58,841 bases of DNA from an uncultured Methanomassiliicoccaceae archaeon. GTDB taxonomy: Archaea; Thermoplasmatota; Thermoplasmata; Methanomassiliicoccales; Methanomethylophilaceae. Each line of letters starts with the position of its first letter. The stretch's first letter is position 1. Shown here in pieces: positions 34,006-42,566 of the stretch. The notes under the pieces are model-generated. The model saw only the letters and a list, made by a program, of their open reading frames with translations. It had not been told where the DNA came from and ran no database searches. Location of the stretch: contig CAJJJM010000007.1 in NCBI GenBank assembly GCA_905187815.1, positions 1 through 58,841 of the forward strand, given 5' to 3'. The position numbers were made by a program, and so were the translations under genes.

Positions 34006-34887
34006 ATGGCTGCGATGACGGAATCGAAGGACAGCAACGTGGGCGTGAACATCGTGAAGGGGGAGACCCTGGACGGCGAGCGTGCGCTCTACAACCTCCG
34101 GGGCGCCCTGGTGGAGGGATGCAGGTTCGCCGGACCCGCCGACGGGGAGTCCGCGCTTAAGGAGTGCCGCGACGTCACAGTGAGAGGCAGCGACTTCGAG
34201 CTTCGCTACCCCCTGTGGCATGCGCGCGGGTTCTCCATCGAGTCATGCAGGATGACGGACACATGCCGCGCACCGGTGTGGTACGCCGTTGACGGGACCC
34301 TTTCGGATTCCGACATCTCGGGCGTGAAATGCCTGAGGGAGTGCGAGGATGTGACCGTCAGGGACTGCCGCATCGATTCGACCGAGTTCGGATGGAAGTG
34401 CCGCGGCATCAGGATCGAGAACACCGCCCTGACTTCGGAGTACGCGTTCCTGGACTCGTCCGACATCGACATAACCGGCATGAGGCTGGGCGGGAAGTAC
34501 TCGTTCCAGTACACCAGGGACGTCAGGATAGCCGATTCCGAGCTTGACACCAAGGATGCGTTCTGGCACAGCAGAAACGTCACTGTTGTGGACTCCGACC
34601 TCAGAGGGGAGTACCTTGGCTGGTACTCCGAGAACCTCACCCTGATCGGGTGCAGGATATCCGGGACGCAGCCCCTGTGCTACTGCCGCAACCTGAGGCT
34701 CATCGACTGCACGATGGAGGGGACGGACCTCGCCTTCGAGTACTCCGACGTTCACGCGGAGGTCAAAGGTAACATCGAATCCGTGAAGAACCCCCGCTCC
34801 GGCAGGATCCACGCCGGAAGCATCGGAGAGGTCGTCCTGGGCGACCAGGTCATGGAGTGCTCGTGCGAGATCGTCACGGATGAGTGA
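34006..34887 (+). CDS. DUF3737 right-handed beta-helix protein
   Basis: A 293-residue cytoplasmic protein composed of short repeating turns (VTVRGSDFELRYPLWHARG, VTVVDSDLRGEYLGWYSEN) that form a right-handed beta-helix, matching the DUF3737 family found in gut bacteria and archaea. It has no signal peptide. The function of the family is not established; the periodic Trp/Tyr/Cys and Asp residues on the coil faces suggest a ligand-binding surface. It is a single gene with a leaderless promoter, located between AMP phosphorylase and the Fic region. Confidence 0.85.
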   Translation: MAAMTESKDSNVGVNIVKGETLDGERALYNLRGALVEGCRFAGPADGESALKECRDVTVRGSDFELRYPLWHARGFSIESCRMTDTCRAPVWYAVDGTLSDSDISGVKCLRECEDVTVRDCRIDSTEFGWKCRGIRIENTALTSEYAFLDSSDIDITGMRLGGKYSFQYTRDVRIADSELDTKDAFWHSRNVTVVDSDLRGEYLGWYSENLTLIGCRISGTQPLCYCRNLRLIDCTMEGTDLAFEYSDVHAEVKGNIESVKNPRSGRIHAGSIGEVVLGDQVMECSCEIVTDE

Positions 34888-34920
34888 CAAGCGATGCGAC
34901 CCTCGTTCATCCGTGGTCGT

Positions 34921-34939
34921 CGTCACGTGACCGCACGGT
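34921..34939 (+). promoter_or_regulatory. Upstream promoter element shared with the 47156 promoter
   Basis: CGTCACGTGACCGCACGGT differs by one base from 47156-47174. Both copies end 7-8 bases before a TATA box (here CTTATATC, about 34946-34953). The first half contains the perfect palindrome GTCACGTGAC, so it is probably an activator or repressor site. Confidence 0.55.
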
Positions 34940-34975
34940 ACACCCCTTATATCCTCTGAGAAGGAAGTTACGAGC

Positions 34976-35086
34976 ATGAGGAGAAGTCATTCGGAACATA
35001 CCTTCCCCATCGATAGCGGAAGCCATCTGACATCCATGAACTTTGCTAATATTAAAAAATGTAAAATTGATTATCTGCAGGAGTGA
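34976..35086 (+). CDS. Possible 36-aa leader ORF before Fic
   Basis: ATG 34976 lies 26 bases after the CTTATATC box, the usual leaderless spacing, and opens 36 codons ending at a TGA 7 bases before the Fic start. The product (begins MRRSHSEHTFPID, ends KIDYLQE) has no recognised features. It could be a leader peptide whose translation affects Fic expression, or chance. The promoter element shared with another gene is the main support. Confidence 0.3.
   Translation: MRRSHSEHTFPIDSGSHLTSMNFANIKKCKIDYLQE
35038..35072. promoter_or_regulatory. AACTTTGC-type operator copy in the Fic promoter
   Basis: GAACTTTGCTAATATTAA and the following ATGTAAAATTGAT reproduce the arms of the repeat units found downstream of the Fic gene (36437-36683). 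This copy overlaps a likely TATA element (ATATTAAAAAA) of the Fic gene and ends about 21 bases before its ATG, as expected for an autorepressor site. Confidence 0.6.
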
Positions 35087-35093
35087 TTCGTCT

Positions 35094-36380
35094 ATGCCAC
35101 GCAGATCAGGTTCTCCTCCGACGTTCTCGCTTCTGGATATAAGTTTGGAAGACCGTTCGTTCGACAACACGGAGATGACTCTAGCAAGGAAGTACAACGA
35201 ATCATACCTCCATTGGAACGAATTGCGCTATCGTGACTGCGGTACATCAGAACCGGAACGCATTTGGGCACTCATGAAACTCCTGCGCATGGGTTCATCC
35301 ACAGTAATCAAGCTACCAGACCTAGTCCTGAGCTACAGCATGCCGAATTGTGTGAACATGATGTTGCATGAGATCGATATGAATCTGTCCGTCGGATTCA
35401 TGCCCGGGGATCCACTGGATTCCAACAAGAGACTGATGTACGCCATCAGTTCGATGATGGAGGAATCAATCGCTTCCAGTCAGATAGAGGGTGCCGTGAC
35501 CACCACCAAGGTTGCCAAAAACATGCTGCGTAACGGCCGTGAACCCAAAGACCGGTCGGAATTGATGATCAGGAACAATTACAACGCCATGCAGTACATC
35601 AAAACGCGTGCCGATGAACCGCTCACACCCGAACTGATCAGATCGGTGCATGCAATCATCTCCAAGGGCACCATGGAGAGATCCGAGTTCGAAGGGACAT
35701 TCCGCAAGGACAACTCCATAGCTGTCAGAGACCCTCTAACTGGGGAGACCTACCATGAACCGGTCGACTACACAGTCATCGATTCGATGATACAGGGGCT
35801 GTGCGACTTCATCAATTCCGACGATCATCAGATCCACCCTGTGGTGAAAGGGATAGTGATCCACTTCGTCATAGCGTACATCCACCCGTTCATGGACGGT
35901 AACGGACGTGTGTCCAGATCCCTGTTTTACTGGTACCTCATTAAAAGAGGATATGACATCGTGGAATATCTTGCCATATCCAAGGCGATCAAGAACCATC
36001 GTGGAAAATATGATCAGGCGTATCAGCTGTCGGAAACCGATGATAATGACATCACATACTTCATAAGATACAACCTGGAGAGGATCATCGAATCGATAGG
36101 AATCTTCTCGGATTACCTTCATAAAAAGATGGAGGACCACGAAAGGGTCTCCGAAATGGCACATGATTTGGGTCTTGGAAAGCGTCAGGCGGACATTCTG
36201 GCAGACCTGATGTCATCCGGAGAACCTGCGTCTGCCTATGAACTGTCTGTGAAATACCAGATATCTTCGTACACCGTACGTAGAGACCTGAATCTTCTCA
36301 TGGATATGGATCTTGTAGCAGTGTCTGGTAATGATGGACATAAAAAACTCTACAAGTACATAGGATCTCTTAAACTGTGA
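35094..36380 (+). CDS. Fic-domain AMPylase-like protein with C-terminal winged helix
   Basis: A 428-residue Fic protein. An N-terminal domain is followed by an inhibitory helix motif SSQIEG (128-133), of the S/T-x3-E-G/N type that blocks the active site in class II Fic proteins. The catalytic loop HPFMDGNGR is at 264-272. The C-terminal 75 residues form a winged helix-turn-helix (SAYELSVKYQISSYTVRRDL). It would transfer AMP from ATP to a target hydroxyl when inhibition is relieved. ATG 35094 is chosen for the AGGAGTGA site upstream. The HTH and the repeats on both sides suggest it regulates its own gene. Composition is more AT-rich than neighbours, hinting at transfer. Confidence 0.9.
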   Translation: MPRRSGSPPTFSLLDISLEDRSFDNTEMTLARKYNESYLHWNELRYRDCGTSEPERIWALMKLLRMGSSTVIKLPDLVLSYSMPNCVNMMLHEIDMNLSVGFMPGDPLDSNKRLMYAISSMMEESIASSQIEGAVTTTKVAKNMLRNGREPKDRSELMIRNNYNAMQYIKTRADEPLTPELIRSVHAIISKGTMERSEFEGTFRKDNSIAVRDPLTGETYHEPVDYTVIDSMIQGLCDFINSDDHQIHPVVKGIVIHFVIAYIHPFMDGNGRVSRSLFYWYLIKRGYDIVEYLAISKAIKNHRGKYDQAYQLSETDDNDITYFIRYNLERIIESIGIFSDYLHKKMEDHERVSEMAHDLGLGKRQADILADLMSSGEPASAYELSVKYQISSYTVRRDLNLLMDMDLVAVSGNDGHKKLYKYIGSLKL

Positions 36381-36436
36381 TGCCAATGAGGGGGGGCACT
36401 CCTCCCTTTGTTGTTTTCAGAGATGAGTACTCCTTT

Positions 36437-36683
36437 GAAACTTTGCATAACTGAATAATTGTAAAATTAGTCCCGTGAAACTTTACATATTGCAAAGTTC
36501 CGTTTGATTCTTAACACCACTTAGAAACTTTGCATAACTGTGCAGATGTAAAGTTGAATTTGAAAAGTGAGCAAAATGCAAAGTTCCGTGTCCATAACTT
36601 TGCAAATGATTAAAATTGCAAAGTTATTTTCAGTGATTAATACCTCTTAGAAACTTTGCATAACTGTGCAGATGTAAAGTTGA
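36437..36683. repeat. Array of AACTTTGCA / TGCAAAGTT inverted-repeat units
   Basis: At least five units and a half-site occur downstream of the Fic gene. U1 is 36437-36470; U2 36477-36499 (AACTTTACA-TAT-TGCAAAGTT); U3 36521-36557; a half-site at 36577-36585; U5 36596-36625 (AACTTTGCA, 12 bases, TGCAAAGTT); and U6 36647-36683. U3 and U6 are identical over 37 bases. A degenerate copy follows at about 36690-36711. There is no regular spacing or unique spacer set, so it is not CRISPR. The same motif stands in the Fic promoter. It lies in the 427-base gap between Fic and the DUF1846 gene, which otherwise holds no gene. Confidence 0.85.
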
Positions 36684-36807
36684 TTCCATGAAAATGTACA
36701 TATTGCATAATGAGAACAGGACGACCTGCTTCGCACTGGTATCAGAATCGGCACTTGACAAAGATCGGCCGATGGCATGGAACCATCGGCCGTCAGGATA
36801 TGAAACG

Positions 36808-38292
36808 TCAATTCCCGTGGAAGAGACACTTGGTCTGATGCTCGGGCTCACTGGATGCGTACATCCCCAGCTTCTTGTAGAGCCCCTCGTCCACCTGCGA
36901 GAGGACGACGGACGAATGCACATCGCATCCCCTGAGCTCGGGGAGCTTTGCGATCGCTTTCTCCACCACAGGGTCGGTATTCGCCGCTATGGACAGAGCG
37001 ACCAGCATCTCATCTATGTGCAGGCGTGGATTCCTGTTCCCAAGGTAGTCAACCTTCAGCCTCTGCATGGACTTGATCACATCGGGGGATATGAGGAGGA
37101 TGTCGTCATCGATACCCGCCAGGATCTTCAGCGCGTTAAGGATCATGGCCGACGAGGCCGTGAGGAGGGGCGATGCCTTACCCATGACGATGGTCCCATC
37201 CGAAAGCTCGGCGGCCACCACCGGCCTGTCCGTGCTCCTGGCCATGGCCCTGCTCGCGGTGACGGTCCTGCGGTACTCGATGGACAGGCCCGCCTTCTTC
37301 ATTATGAGCTCCGACCTGAAGACGGACTCCTCATCGATCCTGCCTTCCCTGCGGTCCCTGAGGGCTGCGAAGTAGCGGCGGATGATCTCGTTGTTGGCGG
37401 CGCGCCTTACGGCCTGGTCGTCCACGATGCAGTTCCCCGCCATGTTGACGCCCATGTCCGTGGGGGACCTGTACGGGGACTTCCCGGAGATCTCCGAGAG
37501 GATCGCGTTGAGGACCGGGAAAATCTCGATGTCCCTGTTGTAGTTGACCGTCGTCTTCCCGTACGCCTCGAGATGGAACGGGTCGATCATGTTGCTGTCG
37601 CTCAGGTCGGACGTCGCCGCCTCGTAGGCCACGTTGACGGGGTGGCTCAGGGGCAGGTTCCAGATCGGGAACGTCTCGAACTTCGCATATCCCGCCTTGT
37701 TCCCGAGCTTGTGCTCGTGGTAGAGCTGCGACAGGCAGACCGCCATCTTCCCGCTCCCCGGACCGGGGGCGGTGACGACGACCAGCGGCTTGGTCGTCTC
37801 GACGAACTCGTTCCTCCCGTACCCCTGATCGGAGACGATGAGCGGGATGTTGGACGGATAGCCGGCGATGGGATAGTGCCTGTAGACCTTCAGGCCGAGG
37901 GCCTCCGCCTTCTTCTGGAACGCATCCGCGGCGGACTGGCCGTTGTAATGGGTGATCACGAGCCCGCATACCCCTATGCCCCTGTCATGGAAGGAGTCGA
38001 CCAGCCTCAGGACCTCCTGGTCGTACCCCACGCCGATGTCCTTGCGGACCTTGTTCCTGACGATGTCCTCGGCGTTGATGACGACAATGGCCTCCGCCTG
38101 GCTCCCGAACTCCATCAGCATGCGGATCTTACTGTCCGGCATGAACCCGGGCAGGACCCTGGACGCATGGTAGTCGTCGAAGAGCTTCCCGCCGAACTCG
38201 AGGTACAGCTTACCTCCGGAGCTGGCTATGCGCTCCCTGATGTGCTCTGACTGCGTCCTGAGGTACATGTCGTTGTCGAATCCCGCCGGCAT
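36808..38292 (-). CDS. DUF1846 family protein
   Basis: A 494-residue cytoplasmic protein of the DUF1846 family, recognised by SKIRMLMEFGSQAEAIVVIN near residue 55, GLVITHYNGQ, and VVVTAPGPGSGKMAVCLSQ with a P-loop-like glycine-rich segment. It is a conserved full-length member. Structures of bacterial homologues exist but the reaction is not known; the glycine-rich loop suggests a nucleotide or phosphate ligand. ATG 38292 follows a TTTAATAAT box by about 32 bases. It converges with the Fic gene; the repeat array lies between the two 3' ends. Confidence 0.85.
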   Translation of the reverse strand: MPAGFDNDMYLRTQSEHIRERIASSGGKLYLEFGGKLFDDYHASRVLPGFMPDSKIRMLMEFGSQAEAIVVINAEDIVRNKVRKDIGVGYDQEVLRLVDSFHDRGIGVCGLVITHYNGQSAADAFQKKAEALGLKVYRHYPIAGYPSNIPLIVSDQGYGRNEFVETTKPLVVVTAPGPGSGKMAVCLSQLYHEHKLGNKAGYAKFETFPIWNLPLSHPVNVAYEAATSDLSDSNMIDPFHLEAYGKTTVNYNRDIEIFPVLNAILSEISGKSPYRSPTDMGVNMAGNCIVDDQAVRRAANNEIIRRYFAALRDRREGRIDEESVFRSELIMKKAGLSIEYRRTVTASRAMARSTDRPVVAAELSDGTIVMGKASPLLTASSAMILNALKILAGIDDDILLISPDVIKSMQRLKVDYLGNRNPRLHIDEMLVALSIAANTDPVVEKAIAKLPELRGCDVHSSVVLSQVDEGLYKKLGMYASSEPEHQTKCLFHGN

Positions 38293-38352
38293 AATGATCG
38301 TCGCGATGATGGGATTCTCATTATTAAAGGAGGGGCGCGTGCCCCTCGCGTT

Positions 38353-38754
38353 TCACACGCGGCCCAGCATCAGGTCGATGCCCCTCCCGTCGTCCGGGGA
38401 CGCGATCGGGGGCATCAGCCCCGCCTCGGAGAAGACCTCCCTGGCGTAGATTAGGAGCGCGTACAGGGGCGAGGACTCGTGCGGTGGGACACGGTACACC
38501 TCGGACTCGTCCCCGAGACTGATCGTCAGCTCAGCGCCTCCGGAGGCGGTGACGGTGAGGGCCAGGTCCATGCCGAGCAGGTCGAGGGCCTCCCTGAGAC
38601 GTGAGACGAACAGGGCGTCGCGGACATCCAGCATCGTCGACCAGTCGTAGCTGGTCATCACGTCCCTGAGGACCTCCAGCCTGGGACCCAGACCGTCCTC
38701 GCATACCTCGTCTTCCTCATCGTCCGTCGGGGGATATCCCTGCGGTTCGCTCAT
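38353..38754 (-). CDS. Small acidic protein of unknown function (133 aa)
   Basis: A 133-residue soluble protein with an acidic N-terminus (TDDEEDEVCEDG), two helices and a beta hairpin (ELTISLGDESEVYRV). No family is recognised. ATG 38754 overlaps the stop of the upstream DUF4352-like gene (ATGA), so the pair is coupled. It lies 60 bases before the divergently read DUF1846 gene start. Longer in-frame extensions run through the upstream gene and are not real. Confidence 0.6.
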   Translation of the reverse strand: MSEPQGYPPTDDEEDEVCEDGLGPRLEVLRDVMTSYDWSTMLDVRDALFVSRLREALDLLGMDLALTVTASGGAELTISLGDESEVYRVPPHESSPLYALLIYAREVFSEAGLMPPIASPDDGRGIDLMLGRV

Positions 38755-39476
38755 GGGAGCTCCAGCGTCTCGTCCAGTACGTAGCCGTAGACGTCCAGGT
38801 CCATGTTCGACCACACCGGCTCCCCGCCTTCGACGGTGCCCTCTGGGACCTCGTAGATCAGGGTGTACACCACTGTGTTGCCGAGGCCCACGGACGACAG
38901 CATCAGGTCGGAGTACGTGCTGTCGTGGTTGAAGGTCGCAGACGGATCGTAGGTGTATATGTTCCCAAGGGAGTTGGCGAACTCCGGAACCGACACTGTC
39001 AGACCGTCCGCGTGCCCCACGTTCCTGATGGCGAGGGTCACGAGCGCGAACGACATCCCCTCCGCCGGGCTCTCGGTGAACGTGTACCCGTAGGACTCGT
39101 AATCGAACTGTCCGATCTCCTCCACACGGTAGTTGTATGAGGCGTCCCCCATGTCGTCGCCCCAGAACGTGTAGTCGTCTATGGTAAGGGTGACCAGCTC
39201 GTGGTCGTCCATCGTGGTCATCGTGAAGCTGTGAACTGTCCCATCCGATGAGAACGTCCCCTCGACCTTGATGATGCTGACTCCGAGGGCGTTCACCCCC
39301 TTCTCGACATCGAACTCCAGTTCCTCGGAGTCGTAGCCGTACTTGTCTATCTCCTGCTTGGCCTGGGACCCGTAGTCGTAGTCGTCCGATCCGCCGACGG
39401 CAAGAGCCAGCACGGCTATCAGGACCACCGCCGCGGCTATCCCGACCAGTATCTTCGTTGTCTTGTTCAGATCCAT
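38751..39476 (-). CDS. Exported DUF4352-like (Telokin-like) protein
   Basis: A 241-residue protein with an N-terminal membrane anchor or signal helix (about 9-27: LVGIAAAVVLIAVLALAVGG), an Asp/Tyr-rich linker, and beta-rich extracellular domains. The second (GMSFALVTLAIRNVGHADG ... FANSLGNIYTYD) fits the DUF4352/Telokin-like immunoglobulin fold. ATG 39476 is chosen since it places the helix at the N-terminus. AGGAGGT directly abuts it, which is unusually close; a GTG at 39557 is the alternative. An AT-rich promoter region with three TTGTAATT repeats lies upstream. Confidence 0.65.
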   Translation of the reverse strand: MDLNKTTKILVGIAAAVVLIAVLALAVGGSDDYDYGSQAKQEIDKYGYDSEELEFDVEKGVNALGVSIIKVEGTFSSDGTVHSFTMTTMDDHELVTLTIDDYTFWGDDMGDASYNYRVEEIGQFDYESYGYTFTESPAEGMSFALVTLAIRNVGHADGLTVSVPEFANSLGNIYTYDPSATFNHDSTYSDLMLSSVGLGNTVVYTLIYEVPEGTVEGGEPVWSNMDLDVYGYVLDETLELP

Positions 39477-39572
39477 ACCTCCTATGAGGTCGCATCCGGA
39501 TCCGATATCCTTCCATCCTATCCGGTCCGTATGCTGGATGGAAATCCTGGTCGTCACTATAATTACTTTAAA

Positions 39573-39607
39573 TTGTAATTGTTGTAATTATCTTTATCAT
39601 TGTAATT
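39573..39607. repeat. Three TTGTAATT direct repeats
   Basis: TTGTAATT occurs at 39573-39580, 39582-39589 and 39600-39607, next to ATAATTAC, upstream of the DUF4352-like gene. They may be regulator half-sites or chance in an AT-rich stretch. Confidence 0.35.
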
Positions 39608-39682
39608 CTAGATGCATCAGACATCCTGCGGATGCGCCTTGCGGCTGAGATGACAGGCTAAGATGCCTGGCGGTGCCACGGC

Positions 39683-39850
39683 TCACACTTCAGTGCCCAC
39701 TGACACGATGAAAAGCTCGCAATCCGTCCCGGAATCCTCTCCGGGACCGCTGTCTTGGATCCCGATGAGCTCGTAGTCCTCGCTGAGCATCCCCTCGTCC
39801 ACCGAGGCGATGAACAGCTCCTCGGAATCGTCCGAATGCAGTTCCTGCAT
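39683..39850 (-). CDS. Small acidic protein (55 aa)
   Basis: A 55-residue acidic protein. ATG 39850 is preceded by GGAGAAAGGG, and CTTAAATATG (about 39881-39890) is a good TATA box about 35 bases upstream. Two related segments occur, ELFIASVDEG and CELFIVSVGTE, suggesting an internal duplication or a beta-hairpin pair. The rest is Asp/Glu/Gly-rich. No family is recognised. The frame is open far upstream, but that part lies antiparallel to the aminotransferase gene. Promoter, ribosome-binding site and internal pattern support a real small gene. Confidence 0.5.
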   Translation of the reverse strand: MQELHSDDSEELFIASVDEGMLSEDYELIGIQDSGPGEDSGTDCELFIVSVGTEV

Positions 39851-39946
39851 CCCTTTCTCCCCATGCGCATATCTGCTTACCGCATATTTAAGAGGGGTAG
39901 CGCGGGCACAAGTGCCAATAAATAAATTGCGAGCGATTTGCGACGC

Positions 39947-41074
39947 ATGAAGACGTCCAGAAGAATCTCGGAGATCCCCATGTCCGGGATCAGGAAGATG
40001 TTCGACCTGGCCGGACCGGATTCGATCAACCTGGGCCTCGGAGAACCCGACCTCGAGCCTCCGAAGGAGGCCATCGAGGGAATGAACGCCGCCGCATCCG
40101 CAGGGCGCAACAAGTACGGACCCACTGCAGGGATCATGGAGCTGAGGGAGGCCGTGGCCGACTACTGCTCCAAATTCGCCAGAATCGGCGGGAGCAACGT
40201 CATGATCACACCCAGCGGCTCGACCGCGCTGCTGGAGATCACGCAGAGCATGATAGACCCCGGAGACGAGGTCCTCGTCCCCAGCCCCGGGTTCGTCATC
40301 TACGGACCGCATGCGGAGCTCGCCGGAGGCAGGCCCGTCGAGTACAGGCTCACCGACAACGGCTCGTTCCAGCCGGACATCGACGACATACAGTCCAAGA
40401 TAACACCCAAGACCACGATGATCGTGGTAAACACCCCGTCCAACCCCACGGGCGGCGTCCTCACGGAGGAGAACAAGAGGGCCCTCTGCGACATCGCCAG
40501 GGACAGGAACATCACCATCCTCGCCGACGAGGTCTACAACGAGTTCATCTACGAGGGAGAGCCGGTCTCCTTCCTCGACAGCCTGGACTGCTCGGTGGTC
40601 GCCAGCGGATTCTCCAAGATGATGGCGGTCACCGGATGGAGGATGGGCTACCTCTGCGCAGAGGAGGAGCTCATGGACACCCTGATCAAGATGCAGTATC
40701 ATGTGTGCGCCAGCCCCGCCATGCCGGCGATGTACGGCATACTGGCAGCGCTCCCCCACATGGGTCCCTACCTGGACAACGCCAGGAGGGTCTTCAGATC
40801 GCGCAGGGACCTCATCACCAGGAGGATCAACGAGATCCCCGGAATGCATCTGGACGCGCCCCACGGGGCCTTCTACGCGTTCCCGTCCTTCGACCTGGAC
40901 ATGAGCTCCGCGGACCTCGCGAACGAGCTGGCCAGGAACGGCCTCATCTGCACCCCGGGATCGGCGTTCGGCACATACGGCGAGGGACATCTGAGGTTCT
41001 CCTACGCCGCCGACGAGTCCAAGATCGATTCGGGAATGGATATATTGGCGAAGGTCATCAAGGAGAGGAGATAA
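39947..41074 (+). CDS. Class I/II aminotransferase (aspartate-aminotransferase-like)
   Basis: A 375-residue PLP enzyme of aminotransferase fold type I. It shows the N-terminal LGLGEPDLEPP motif, NTPSNPTGG, DEVYNEF, and the PLP-lysine motif SGFSKMMAVTGWRMGY; a C-terminal LRFSYA supplies the substrate-carboxylate arginine. It probably transaminates aspartate, aromatic or other amino acids with 2-oxoglutarate in the cytoplasm; the sequence alone does not fix the substrate. ATG 39947 lies about 25 bases after AATAAATAAATT, a leaderless arrangement. The gene is followed, 2 bases after its stop, by a conserved hypothetical gene and mevalonate kinase. Confidence 0.9.
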   Translation: MKTSRRISEIPMSGIRKMFDLAGPDSINLGLGEPDLEPPKEAIEGMNAAASAGRNKYGPTAGIMELREAVADYCSKFARIGGSNVMITPSGSTALLEITQSMIDPGDEVLVPSPGFVIYGPHAELAGGRPVEYRLTDNGSFQPDIDDIQSKITPKTTMIVVNTPSNPTGGVLTEENKRALCDIARDRNITILADEVYNEFIYEGEPVSFLDSLDCSVVASGFSKMMAVTGWRMGYLCAEEELMDTLIKMQYHVCASPAMPAMYGILAALPHMGPYLDNARRVFRSRRDLITRRINEIPGMHLDAPHGAFYAFPSFDLDMSSADLANELARNGLICTPGSAFGTYGEGHLRFSYAADESKIDSGMDILAKVIKERR

Positions 41075-41076
41075 AC

Positions 41077-41598
41077 ATGTCAGACGAACTAGACCCCAAT
41101 GCGGCACTCTTCGGTGGCGACGAGCCCGAGATGAGCGATGAGGAAGCCCATATGAAGGAGACCTTCGGGAAGAACCCCAACAGGACCTCCGCGTTCTCCG
41201 ACCTGTTCCTGAAGGATATGCTGGAGACCGTCGAGGCGGAGGAGGAGCTCCCCGACGAGGCCAAGAAGCACCTCATCTTCAAGATGACAGCCAACAGCGT
41301 CCTGGACATCATCATGGAGTCCCTCTCCCCCGACACCAGGGAGGAGGTCGCCGCATGCGTCGATGGGTACATCGGCATGTGCATGGTGAACATGAAGAAC
41401 CAGGTGGACCTGATGAGCGAGCTCCGCAAGGCGCTCATGACCGTGAAGCAGGAGGCCAACGAGAGCGACGACGACTACGAGCGCCGCCTCGGAGACATGG
41501 AGGAGGCCTGGTGGTCCATCCCCCAGCCCATCCTGAACGGCAGGACCCCCGACGACGCCATCCGCGAAGAGATGAAAAGGTACGGTCTGGACGAATGA
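41077..41598 (+). CDS. Conserved helical protein upstream of mevalonate kinase
   Basis: A 173-residue soluble, acidic, mostly helical protein with no recognised domain and no signal peptide. AGGAGAGGAG precedes ATG 41077. Its stop overlaps the start of mevalonate kinase in an ATGA, so it is translationally coupled to that gene. A segment with KKHLIFKMTANSVLDIIMES may be a helical bundle core. Context suggests an accessory role for a neighbour, but nothing in the sequence shows it. Confidence 0.7.
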   Translation: MSDELDPNAALFGGDEPEMSDEEAHMKETFGKNPNRTSAFSDLFLKDMLETVEAEEELPDEAKKHLIFKMTANSVLDIIMESLSPDTREEVAACVDGYIGMCMVNMKNQVDLMSELRKALMTVKQEANESDDDYERRLGDMEEAWWSIPQPILNGRTPDDAIREEMKRYGLDE

Positions 41599-42536
41599 GC
41601 CACTCCGAATGGTACAGGGCCTCCGCCCCGGGGAAGTTCGTCATCCTGGGCGAGCATGCTGTGGTCTACGGCAAACCCGCCATCGTCCTGGCAGTCGACC
41701 TCAGGATGACCATCTCCGTGCGCGGTTCCAGATTCAACATTATCAACGGCGAGAGGATCGACTTCCGCAGGCAGCCGCACCTCAGGTACCTGACCCGCAA
41801 CGTCAGCAGCGGCCTGGAATTCGAGACCGAGAGCCAGATCCCGGTCGGATCCGGTCTCGGCTCCTCCGCAGCACTGTCCGCCGCCCTCGCCCTCGCCCTG
41901 AGCGAGAAGGAGGGCAGGCACATGACCGAGAACGACCTCGTGGAGGAGGCATACGGGGCGGAGCTCTACGCCCAGGGGATCGGGAGCCCCATGGACGCCT
42001 CCGCCTGCGTCCACGGCGGAGGTATCGCCGTGAACCTCCCCGAATGCGAGGGGAGGCACCTGTGGACCGTCACCCGCGGGGAGAGGACGTGGAGCGTCTC
42101 GGACGTCGACGTCCCCGACATGACGTTCGTCATCGGGAACACGGGGATCAAGGCCCCGACCGGTCCGCTCGTGAGCAAGGTGAAAAGGTACCTCGACCGC
42201 AGCAGCTTCGCCGCGGACATCGTGGACGACATCGAGCAGACCACCCTGCAGGGCAACCAGGCGATCGCCAAGGGCGACGTGGAGGAGCTCGGCAGACTCA
42301 TGACCGAGGACCACAAGCTCCTGTCGATCCTCGGGGTGTCGAGCAACGAGCTGAACAAGCTCGTCAACGCGTCCCTGCCCTACTCGTACGGTGCGAAGCT
42401 CACCGGTGCCGGAGGCGGCGGCTGCATGGTCGCGCTCACCGACGAGCCGGAGAAGGTCTGCGAGGCGATCAGGTCCAGGGGAGGCACCCCCTATGTTGTC
42501 AGGACCGGCGTCCCGGGCGCCATGCTCCACCCGTGA
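41595..42536 (+). CDS. mvk: Mevalonate kinase
   Basis: A 313-residue GHMP-family kinase. It shows an N-terminal APGKFVILGEHAVVYGKPAI, the ATP-binding motif PVGSGLGSSAALSAAL, and the C-terminal KLTGAGGGGCMVAL. This is the standard mevalonate kinase pattern. It phosphorylates mevalonate with ATP in the cytoplasm, feeding isoprenoid synthesis for archaeal membrane lipids. ATG 41595 overlaps the previous stop. The operon with an aminotransferase and a conserved protein is compact. The later steps of the pathway (in Thermoplasmatota often 3-phosphate variants or the isopentenyl phosphate route) are not in this window. Confidence 0.92.
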   Translation: MSHSEWYRASAPGKFVILGEHAVVYGKPAIVLAVDLRMTISVRGSRFNIINGERIDFRRQPHLRYLTRNVSSGLEFETESQIPVGSGLGSSAALSAALALALSEKEGRHMTENDLVEEAYGAELYAQGIGSPMDASACVHGGGIAVNLPECEGRHLWTVTRGERTWSVSDVDVPDMTFVIGNTGIKAPTGPLVSKVKRYLDRSSFAADIVDDIEQTTLQGNQAIAKGDVEELGRLMTEDHKLLSILGVSSNELNKLVNASLPYSYGAKLTGAGGGGCMVALTDEPEKVCEAIRSRGGTPYVVRTGVPGAMLHP

Positions 42537-42566
42537 TTCTGCCCCGGTGGGACGCCTGGAGGCAGC

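Noticed and set aside
36437..36683. CRISPR-like repeat array
   Set aside because: Units differ in length and spacing, contain inverted arms, and have no constant repeat with unique spacers of fixed size; no cas genes are near.
39851..41107. Upstream extension of the 55-aa acidic protein to 474 residues
   Set aside because: It is antiparallel to the aminotransferase gene and low-complexity; the promoter and ribosome-binding site support the short form.
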